From the NCBI GenBank assembly GCA_964617825.1, contig CAZTWL010000007.1:1-64000 (forward strand): a stretch of 64,000 bases of DNA, in the 5' to 3' direction. This document shows positions 1 through 7,413 of the stretch, in pieces. Each line of letters begins with the position of its first letter. The first letter of the stretch is position 1. The notes under the pieces were generated by a model. That model was not told the DNA's origin, did no database searches, and was given only the letters and a program-made list of their open reading frames with translations. A program made the position numbers and the translations under genes. This stretch comes from VSJD01 sp964617825. Lineage in GTDB: Bacteria; Verrucomicrobiota; Kiritimatiellia; JAAZAB01.

Positions 1-8
1 CGCTGCAT
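1..8 (-). CDS. Start of a gene that runs off the left edge
   Basis: Only the first eight bases are inside the window. On the minus strand they read ATG CAG CG, preceded by GGAGGATTCACG, so a strong ribosome binding site (GGAGGA, about positions 15-20) lies six bases before the ATG. It follows the GHL6-like gene by 124 bases on the same strand and could be the next gene of that transcript. Nothing can be said about its product. Confidence 0.5.
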
Positions 9-132
9 CGTGAATCCTCCGTTGTTGTCGTTAGCATTCGCCATTATCCGAAAAACTTTTCGCCATATTGTTGCCGGCGCCGCTGCGTGCAACCGTTGCG
101 CCTTTTGACAGTCTGACCCGAACCTGCCTGTC

Positions 133-2103
133 CTATTCGGCGATGACCAGAATATCGTGAATCTCAATCCGCTTGATGCGGGCTTGAACCCAGCCGCGCG
201 CATAGCGCCAGGCCACGGACCGCGCGCCCGGCTCCAAAGTCACCTTGCGCGGCTTTTTATCCACCCGCAATCGGACCGTTACGCCATTGACCGGCGGTAC
301 GGTTTCGACCACATGGTTTTGGAATGACAACGTCGGATCGACGCTGCGGTTCACCAGGTGCAGCGCCATAAAGCCCCGGCCACGGCGCAGGGCCACTTCC
401 AGGCTCGTCGGCCCTTCCAGGACGATGCGCCGGCGGGTCTTGAGCGAATCCAGCAGGTTGCCGATGAACCGCCGCTGGCGCGGGTGCGTGCTGAAGTGAT
501 AAGTTCCCATCATGTCGCCGTGAATTGCCGCCACCCGGCCGCGGCCCACCTGGCGCACCGTTACGGCCGGATATTCCGTGATATCCTTGCCCGGGTCCTG
601 CTGTTTCATGATCCGGGCATACACATCGGCATCCACTGCGCGCACCGGCCGCCACGCGCCGCCCAGCGTCACGGCCTCGCCATTGACCGGCACGTGCCAC
701 GTCTCCTTTCTGGCCGGCCCGGCCGGCTTGACTCCCAGCAATTTGGCATGCGCCTCGCCCACATGACTGCCGGTCAGCAAGGCCGTGCCGCCGCCGCGCA
801 CATAGTTTTCCAGAACCTTGCTCATCCGCGCGCTGATCGGGTCCTGTTCGGGAACCACCACCAGGGCATACTCGTCAATCCGTTGCTGCAGACGCGTCTC
901 GTCCAGCAGATCGACATGCCAGTGATTATCCAGCAGCGCGTACAAGGCGCCCGTTGTGCCCACCATGCTCAGGCCCGGACCGAACGGATCGCTATTATGC
1001 CGCACCATGTGCTCCGCGCTGATCAAGACGGCGGCTTCCGGTACGGAATGCGTATTTTGGCAGAATGGCCGGCGTGCCTGGCAGAAGGCGGATACCTCGG
1101 CAAACAAGTCCTGGTGCCACGCCGTCAGCCAACCGCTGCGCTGCGGCAAATCGTAAATGAACACGGCTCCGCCGCAGGCCATTACCTCGGCGACTTCCTG
1201 ACAGAGGTGGACCGCCGTTTTCGTCTCGTAAGGCGCCTGTGTCGTGTCCGGACTGCAAAAGGCCCAGGCCATCAGGTTCCAGGGCATTCCGTGGCCGTCC
1301 ATATAGCGTCCTTCCACCGCTGCGATCGCGCCGCCGAACGACGGCGAGAAATCGCCCGAGAGATAATCCACCGGCACGTTTGCCGAACCCGGATGCCGGA
1401 TGCTGTACATCCAATTGCTGCAGACCGCGCAGTTCGGCTTGCGCCGGTGAATGGCCTCCGTATATTTGCGCACGTAATCCTCGAACGATTTGCGCTGGAA
1501 GGCCCGCCAGGTCAGCCAGTTCGGATCGCTCGAAACGGTTGGCGGTTTTATGCCGTGGGCCTTGCGGAAGGCGGCCCGGCAGCGGGGACAATAACAGTCA
1601 CGGAACAAATAGTTGTCGCCATCGACCCAAAAACCGTCCACGTCATACCAGTCGATGACTTCGAGCATCTGCGGGATCATCAATTTGTCCGCATAGGGGC
1701 TGCGCGGACACATAATCGGCAGGCCGCCGGGCGTGAGCGGCTTGCCCGCGGCATCCATGGCCGACCAGTCGGGATGCAACTCGATGGCGCGCGAATTATT
1801 GATGCCGGAAAAATGGACCGAGAGCGGCACGCCCAACTCGCGGGTGACATCGCGGTGAATGCGCAGGGCGTCGCGAACGATCCCGGGCGAAGGCGATCCG
1901 ATCTTGGTAGGATAGCTGGCATAGCCCCTTCCACCCTTGCAGTCGCACTGCACGAAATCGGGGCGGACCTTCGCGAGCTGTTCGCGCAGGCGCTCGTGGG
2001 TCAGTTCTGCTCCCAGCTGGGTATCATTGGCATTGGCATGCAGATCGTAGTGCAGTCCGAAAAAAACGTTTTTCCACCACTGGCCCTGACTTTTAGTGCG
2101 CAT
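133..2103 (-). CDS. GHL6-like glycoside hydrolase with beta-galactosidase-trimerisation-like domain
   Basis: A 656-residue protein with no signal peptide. The first 340 residues look like the TIM barrel of hypothetical glycoside hydrolase family GHL6: VDGFWVDGD, then a cysteine pair motif CYCPRC near residue 170, and PWNLMAWAF further on. Residues of about 350-560 resemble the Rossmann-like beta-galactosidase trimerisation domain (ALYALLDNHWHVDLLDE, VVVPEQDPIS, GGGTALLTGSHVGE). The rest is a beta-sandwich tail. This architecture is known from fucosidase- or galactosidase-like enzymes, but the substrate cannot be read from sequence. AAGGGA nine bases upstream supports the start. It follows the GH67/GH20-like gene on the same strand after a 200-base gap. 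Confidence 0.75.
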   Translation of the reverse strand: MRTKSQGQWWKNVFFGLHYDLHANANDTQLGAELTHERLREQLAKVRPDFVQCDCKGGRGYASYPTKIGSPSPGIVRDALRIHRDVTRELGVPLSVHFSGINNSRAIELHPDWSAMDAAGKPLTPGGLPIMCPRSPYADKLMIPQMLEVIDWYDVDGFWVDGDNYLFRDCYCPRCRAAFRKAHGIKPPTVSSDPNWLTWRAFQRKSFEDYVRKYTEAIHRRKPNCAVCSNWMYSIRHPGSANVPVDYLSGDFSPSFGGAIAAVEGRYMDGHGMPWNLMAWAFCSPDTTQAPYETKTAVHLCQEVAEVMACGGAVFIYDLPQRSGWLTAWHQDLFAEVSAFCQARRPFCQNTHSVPEAAVLISAEHMVRHNSDPFGPGLSMVGTTGALYALLDNHWHVDLLDETRLQQRIDEYALVVVPEQDPISARMSKVLENYVRGGGTALLTGSHVGEAHAKLLGVKPAGPARKETWHVPVNGEAVTLGGAWRPVRAVDADVYARIMKQQDPGKDITEYPAVTVRQVGRGRVAAIHGDMMGTYHFSTHPRQRRFIGNLLDSLKTRRRIVLEGPTSLEVALRRGRGFMALHLVNRSVDPTLSFQNHVVETVPPVNGVTVRLRVDKKPRKVTLEPGARSVAWRYARGWVQARIKRIEIHDILVIAE

Positions 2104-2303
2104 GGCCGATGTTCCCTTCTTCGATCGGACCGGATATTTCCAAATGTCGGTTAAATATTGGCTGACTTTGCGACGGCAAAGGAATAATCCAGGGCACAGC
2201 TTATACAGCTAACTCCGATGCCTGGAAACCTTATTTTAATGTCAAAACAATATCGCCATGGGTTTCGCCTCCGTTGGATAATTGTCTGAGTTGTTGACTG
2301 AGC

Positions 2304-4019
2304 TTAAATTCGCCCATCGATATTTTTGCGGATCAGCTTTTCCCACGCGGGAAGACCTGGCGGCATCAGGCATGGAATTGTCCTGTTGACGTCAGTGTGG
2401 TAAAGAAGCTGCAATGCATGGAGACACTCCTCCATTTTTGGAGTGGAGTCGCCGGAATGGCGGGCAATTTCGGCGTCGATGACGGCCCGCGCCAGAATAA
2501 TTTTCCATTGCCATGAATTTGCAGCCCACTCCGGCAATTTGGGCGCCACCCCCTCCAACAGGGCGAGGCATTTCCCGGCGTCTGCCGGCAAGTTCGCCTT
2601 ATGGCGCAGTTCCCAGGGTTTGTCCGCGCGTGTTTTGTTGAGATCATAGGCGCTGTGATTCAAGCCTTCCTGGATGGTCACGGCATTGTGGCTGACGTTT
2701 TTCTCCAGAATCTCCACTGCGCGGCAGACGTCCGTTGCCGCATCCATCCCAAAGTAAAACGAGGCGTACTCGCGGACAGCAGCCATGGCCGCAATGGATG
2801 GGTCCCATTCAAGTTGCAGGATAATGGCCTTGTTCATGTCCTCGTAAATTCCCTCGGAATAAGGATATGTCCCCGCGAGAAGCTTGGCCTTGTCCCAGAA
2901 AGCTTGCAGGTTTTCGGGAATGGGGTTGGCCCCATACCCGCCCCAGGGAAGCATGGCATGCATGCTTATCTCAGGCATGCCGACCACGGGCAGGCCGCCG
3001 GGCGCGTCCGGCAAAACCTTGTCCATGTCACCCAGGTCGATGTGCAGCATGTCAACGTAATTCTGGCCTTTTGCAAAAGCGCAGCGCAGCCCGGCCCACT
3101 CGCCGCGCGTGAAAATGTCAAAACGCCAGCCCGACATCATTACCTTGCATCCCGGAAATTTTTTGCGGGCCAGTTTGGAATATTCCTTTGCGATTTTGAG
3201 CATGCCGTTCGCGCCCCATGGCGCGCAGCGCGGGCAGGTGCATCCGCCTTGGTCATAGCCGCAAAACATCACATACTCCACATTGATGCCCGCGAAGGCG
3301 TCAAGCACCTCGCCCCGCCAGCGCATAAGCGTCTCCATGGCGCCCGGCCGGTTCGGACAAAGCTCGACATGGTAATGCCCGCACAAATCATGGAGGTATC
3401 CGTCGTGGCCGGAGGTCCAATCGGCGCGCAGGTCGACGGGACTGTCGGCATAGGCCTCGTTGGCCAGGCTTACAAGGGCGGCGCTCATGCCAAGATTTCC
3501 GGCGCAGGCGAGAATATGCCGCAGTCGTTTGATTGTGTTCTGGGCGGCAGGCTCGGAAATTCCCTTGAAACGATGCATGTCGAACCAGACGGCCAGCGAG
3601 TTGCAGCCCCACAAAGCCAGGTTTTCCAGGCAGTGTTCGATCTCCTCCAGGGGGGCCTCGTCGTAATAGTTGCCGAAATGGGTGGCAAAATACATCCCTC
3701 GTAACGGGGTTGCCGGGCTGGATATGCCCCTCCATGGCCCATGCGCAAAAGAACCTTGGCCATATTTCAGGCCCCGCAGCCATGCGCCCGCTCCGTATAA
3801 AAGGCCGTTAGGATCGCCGCCCGTCACACAGACTCCCCGGCCATGGTCCGACAGGGCATAGCCTTCCTTGGGCAGTTTTTCATCCAAGGCCAGCACAAGG
3901 TCGGGGCGCGCTGAGTCGAAGACCGGTTCCAGTCCGGTCCGTTCCTTTAAAATTCGGCCCAGGATTTTGATGGTTGACGCGACAACCGCGGACTGCTCTG
4001 TTTGAATCGATATTTTCAT
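2304..4019 (-). CDS. GH67/GH20-like TIM-barrel glycosidase
   Basis: A 571-residue cytoplasmic-looking protein. Residues 1-110 resemble the small alpha/beta domain found before GH67 and GH20 barrels (LVLALDEKLP, GYALSDHGRGVCVTG, GLLYGAGAWLRGL). A barrel follows, beginning RGMYFATHFGNYYDEAP, with CTCPRC near residue 250, the cysteine pattern also seen in DUF4838 proteins, and WGGYGANPIPENLQAF later. The reading frame stays open 40 codons upstream to 4139, but that stretch looks non-coding, so I chose the ATG at 4017-4019. The gene lies 121 bases downstream of the AraC regulator on the same strand, probably its target. Exact activity is unknown; an alpha-glucuronidase or hexosaminidase role is only suggested by fold. 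Confidence 0.7.
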   Translation of the reverse strand: MKISIQTEQSAVVASTIKILGRILKERTGLEPVFDSARPDLVLALDEKLPKEGYALSDHGRGVCVTGGDPNGLLYGAGAWLRGLKYGQGSFAHGPWRGISSPATPLRGMYFATHFGNYYDEAPLEEIEHCLENLALWGCNSLAVWFDMHRFKGISEPAAQNTIKRLRHILACAGNLGMSAALVSLANEAYADSPVDLRADWTSGHDGYLHDLCGHYHVELCPNRPGAMETLMRWRGEVLDAFAGINVEYVMFCGYDQGGCTCPRCAPWGANGMLKIAKEYSKLARKKFPGCKVMMSGWRFDIFTRGEWAGLRCAFAKGQNYVDMLHIDLGDMDKVLPDAPGGLPVVGMPEISMHAMLPWGGYGANPIPENLQAFWDKAKLLAGTYPYSEGIYEDMNKAIILQLEWDPSIAAMAAVREYASFYFGMDAATDVCRAVEILEKNVSHNAVTIQEGLNHSAYDLNKTRADKPWELRHKANLPADAGKCLALLEGVAPKLPEWAANSWQWKIILARAVIDAEIARHSGDSTPKMEECLHALQLLYHTDVNRTIPCLMPPGLPAWEKLIRKNIDGRI

Positions 4020-4140
4020 TTGATGGTGTCCAAAAATATGCCTTTCCTTCAGGAGAGGGCAGGGGTGAGGAGAATGCCGGAAAATGTTGCCCCGCCCCTT
4101 GATCCTTCCCAAGAAAATAAATAAGGTTTCATAAATCAAT

Positions 4141-5073
4141 CTAGACTTTTCGGGCCGGCAAAGCGCAACGCGCCGTCTGCGGGCTGACGCCGAAATAGCG
4201 GTGAAACACTTTTGAAAAGTAGTTGCTGTCGTTATAACCTACGGCGTAGGCGACTTCCGAAACGTTTTTGGCCCCGCCGGCCAACAGTTCCTTGGCTTTG
4301 CGCATACGGACCAGGGTGATGTATTCAACAAGCGAAAAATCGTTTTCGCCGCTGAAAAGATGCGAAAGATAAAAAGAGCTGATGCGCAGGGTATTGGCGA
4401 TCTTGTCCAGGGAAATCTGTTCGGCGTAATGCAGGTCGATGTATTGCCGGGCCTTGTCCAAAAGCACCTGGCCGTGATGCCGGTGCTCGTCCGATTTTTT
4501 GTGCGTGTCCCATCGCAGCGCCTCGCGCAGAATCAGCAGGAGAATGTTGTGCGTATATGAACTGATCAGCAATTGATCGGCGTTGGTTCCGGTATCCAGC
4601 CCGATTTGCATCCGGTCGCACAATTTGCCGATTTCCGCGGCCACGGGGACGCAAAGTTTGGGTACTTTGCTGAGCGGAACGATGCGGAAATATTCTTTGG
4701 CAGACGGCCAATGGAAATGAACCATGAACACTTCCAGGCCGATGGATAAATCGAATTCGTCCAGGTGCCGGCTTCCGAAGGGCACCAGCAGTGTGTCGCC
4801 CGGCCCGGCTGTCTGGCGGTACCTGCCCAGCTTGACGGTAACATTGCCCCGGATTACATGAATCAATTCGTTTGTTCCGGACACGTGCTTCTTACGCGCC
4901 CAGACGGGGTCAAAGATCATTTTGCCGATGGATTGGATCTCCGGTAACTGCTGAAAATATTTCAACACGGCGGCACCATGGGATTGACTGCATTGTTTAG
5001 AGAAATCCGCTTTTGTCCAAAACAAATGTTCGAGTATGGATAAAAAACGCTGATAATAGAATACGATCCCCAA
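4141..5073 (-). CDS. AraC-family transcriptional regulator
   Basis: About 310 residues. An N-terminal cupin sensor is visible (ELIHVIRGNVTVKLGRYR, then AGPGDTLLVPFGSRH, about residues 65-105). The C-terminal 100 residues hold the two AraC helix-turn-helix motifs: ISLDKIANTLRISSFYLSHLF and VSEVAYAVGYNDSNYFSKVFHRYFGVSP. The listed start is a TTG at 5071-5073 with no close ribosome binding site; an internal ATG (MIFDPVW, about residue 52) is possible, though it would come just before the cupin. It precedes two glycosidase genes on the same strand and probably activates them when a breakdown sugar binds the cupin. Confidence 0.88.
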   Translation of the reverse strand: MGIVFYYQRFLSILEHLFWTKADFSKQCSQSHGAAVLKYFQQLPEIQSIGKMIFDPVWARKKHVSGTNELIHVIRGNVTVKLGRYRQTAGPGDTLLVPFGSRHLDEFDLSIGLEVFMVHFHWPSAKEYFRIVPLSKVPKLCVPVAAEIGKLCDRMQIGLDTGTNADQLLISSYTHNILLLILREALRWDTHKKSDEHRHHGQVLLDKARQYIDLHYAEQISLDKIANTLRISSFYLSHLFSGENDFSLVEYITLVRMRKAKELLAGGAKNVSEVAYAVGYNDSNYFSKVFHRYFGVSPQTARCALPARKV

Positions 5074-5347
5074 GTTATCGATTTAGGCGGCCTCCTCCTC
5101 TCCCGCAGGCGAGGACGATTGTTTTAGACACCGCGCATTAAAATAATCCTTAAATTGTCCCGAACGACGCGAAGAGGACAGAATTAAGCACAAATATTTG
5201 TAAGTATAATTTTTTCCCGCCAAAGGGCGGAACACCCACGGCGGATAGTCCAGACAATTAATCGTTCTTTGCGTTCCTTTCGTGGTTCGCGGGCGTAATT
5301 TGCGTTAGCGCCTTGAACGTTGGTTGCGGGCTGCGCCCACTGGATCA

Positions 5348-7276
5348 TCAGAGATTAAGCAATCCGGGCAGAAAATATTCAACTTCGGCATTCTCGTCGC
5401 ACATCGGCCTCTTTTGCTCGACCGTTCGCATCTCAAGCAGTTGTTTGTCGAGTTGCAGCCGCCAGTTCTGGAAGAAACGAAAATCGATCCGGGCGCCGTT
5501 TACGCCGTCCTGGAGCGTTTCGCTTTGCTCGATGCGCTCATTCATGTGCTGTTCATATCGGGCGGCGGCTATAATGTGCGCGCGCACCTTGGCGGCATCT
5601 TTGTTTGCAAAGGCCTCCACAGCGAGCGCCCTTTCGTGCCAGGATTTTAACATGGTTTCCGCCGACTCGACGAATTTTCCGATGGCGGCAAGCTGGCGCT
5701 CAATGCGGGCCTCCTTCACGTTCCCGCATCGATCCAGCAACGCATGAATCTTGGCGTATGCTTTCCGGATACGCTCCCAGTTTTTACCGTCATAATCCTC
5801 TCTGAGGGTCGGCCATTCCTGCCATAACGGCCAGGGCAGGGGCTTGTGCTGGTTGGCCATGGGCATCTTTTCCAGCTCCTTGAACAAGGCTAGAGCGGCT
5901 TTGGCAATGCCGGGATAATATTTGGTGCAGAAATCCCTCAAAATATCGTCGCAGGTCTTGTTGACGTCCCAGGAGCATTGGGTCAGGAAATAAAGATTCA
6001 ATGCCGAGCGCCACCAAGTGTCGATGCCGATGAAAAAAGGAATGATTCCCCGCGACCCGATCTGCTTGCCGGCCAAACAGTCCTGGCGGGTCTGTTCAAA
6101 ACGCAAGGGAAGGCTGGCCCGATGAGCGGAGTTGTCGGCAATGTGATAATTAAGCTGGTACACGCCCTGCCCGCCGACCGCGTTCGATTTCTTGAGCCAG
6201 TCCGCGGCCACCCTGATATTGGCCACCAATATGGACATGTTGCTCCGCGGCAGGATCTCGGGCGGCACGTCGCTGGTCTCCTTGGTGTACGACAGGTATT
6301 CCACGGTCAAATCGGGCCGAATCTGTTCGATGCGCTCCGCCACTTTGTTTATGGCCTTGAGCACGGCTCCCGGCTCCTTGCAGTTGGCACATTGGCAAAA
6401 TCCGTAGCCGTCCTCCGGCCAGGTTCCGATGATATCGACCTCGGGGTGAGCTCCCGCATATTTTGCGTAGTTTTCAACCAGCACGGAAACGGCTTCGGGG
6501 TTCGAATAGCAAATCTGGCCGGTCGAAAAGCGCTTGCCCTCCGCATTCAGGGCGAACCATTCGGGGTGCTTCTCGAAATACGCGGTTGGGAAGAAATAAC
6601 GGTTCGAGTGCTCGCTGACATTCAGGATGATGCCGCGCTTCTGAAGCTCCGGCAACAGTTCGTCGCTGACTTTGCACCAGTCCACGATCCAGCCCTGCTT
6701 GCTCTTCATTGCCCGGTTGATCGACGTCATCAAAAGGTTGATCCTGTTTTTGCCCATCCAATCGATGATTTCTCTGAGATTTTCCACGTTTTCCCGGTTC
6801 ACGGGGAAAATGCAGACGCCCCTGAGCTCAAGATCGGGATTGACGACGCGGGTGCCTTTGGCAACGGTCAGCTTGCGCAACGCCGGGAAAACATTTTCGG
6901 ATTGCTTGGGATAAACCCAGCGAAATCCCAATTCGTGAAGCAATGTATAAACGCCGTTGAGTGTTCCGCGCGGGATAGATCCGAAGATCGACAGCGTATC
7001 TTCCGCACAACGGATGGCAAAGCCATCGTGCCGGATTTTGGACTTAACGGTGTCCCCGTCGGGCAGGGATTGGTGTGCCATGGCACCCAGGACAATTTTG
7101 CTTTTTTTTCCTGATGTTGATGGCGTGATCGGAATTTCGATCCCGGTTGCTTTTTCCAGGCAGGATTGCAGTTCGTCCGCAGCGAAACGCTCCACAGCCG
7201 ATGCATTTGTTCCGATTACAATTTCAAGATCACGCGGGTTGAGGCTTTGCCCATTTTGCTTTTTAATCATTTCCAT
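5348..7276 (-). CDS. DUF4838-type protein, non-exported form
   Basis: About 642 residues without a signal peptide. It has the two-part layout of DUF4838 proteins. First is an alpha-glucuronidase-like N-domain of about 130 residues (AVERFAADELQSCLEKATGIEIP, then GTLNGVYTLLHELGFRWVYPK). Second is a TIM-barrel-like domain with GFCQCANCK near residue 292 and a helical end. No CBM9 or third module follows, unlike the exported paralogs. The frame is open to a TTG at 7297; ATG codons at 7276 and 7270 are both plausible and I chose 7276. It lies 137 bases downstream of the lipoprotein DUF4838 gene on the same strand. Function is unproven; a glycosidase acting on uronate- or hexosamine-containing sugars fits the fold. 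Confidence 0.82.
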   Translation of the reverse strand: MEMIKKQNGQSLNPRDLEIVIGTNASAVERFAADELQSCLEKATGIEIPITPSTSGKKSKIVLGAMAHQSLPDGDTVKSKIRHDGFAIRCAEDTLSIFGSIPRGTLNGVYTLLHELGFRWVYPKQSENVFPALRKLTVAKGTRVVNPDLELRGVCIFPVNRENVENLREIIDWMGKNRINLLMTSINRAMKSKQGWIVDWCKVSDELLPELQKRGIILNVSEHSNRYFFPTAYFEKHPEWFALNAEGKRFSTGQICYSNPEAVSVLVENYAKYAGAHPEVDIIGTWPEDGYGFCQCANCKEPGAVLKAINKVAERIEQIRPDLTVEYLSYTKETSDVPPEILPRSNMSILVANIRVAADWLKKSNAVGGQGVYQLNYHIADNSAHRASLPLRFEQTRQDCLAGKQIGSRGIIPFFIGIDTWWRSALNLYFLTQCSWDVNKTCDDILRDFCTKYYPGIAKAALALFKELEKMPMANQHKPLPWPLWQEWPTLREDYDGKNWERIRKAYAKIHALLDRCGNVKEARIERQLAAIGKFVESAETMLKSWHERALAVEAFANKDAAKVRAHIIAAARYEQHMNERIEQSETLQDGVNGARIDFRFFQNWRLQLDKQLLEMRTVEQKRPMCDENAEVEYFLPGLLNL

Positions 7277-7413
7277 ATTCCGTTTATATTTTGACAAAAA
7301 AGGCTCTTCCGGGTTTGTCAGCGGTAATATTCTGGTTTTTATCGCGGTTTACAACATTAAAGGTGCAAATGAATTTCAATCGGCGTCGTTCGCCAGCTGG
7401 CGGAGCGGCCTCC

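Noticed and set aside
358..2154. 598-codon plus-strand frame
   Set aside because: It is antisense to the GHL6-like gene, with no domain or ribosome binding site.
5216..5230. GC-rich hairpin CCGCC-AAAG-GGCGG as a terminator
   Set aside because: The T-run lies before the stem on the plus strand, so neither strand has a T-run after the hairpin. It does not fit an intrinsic terminator.
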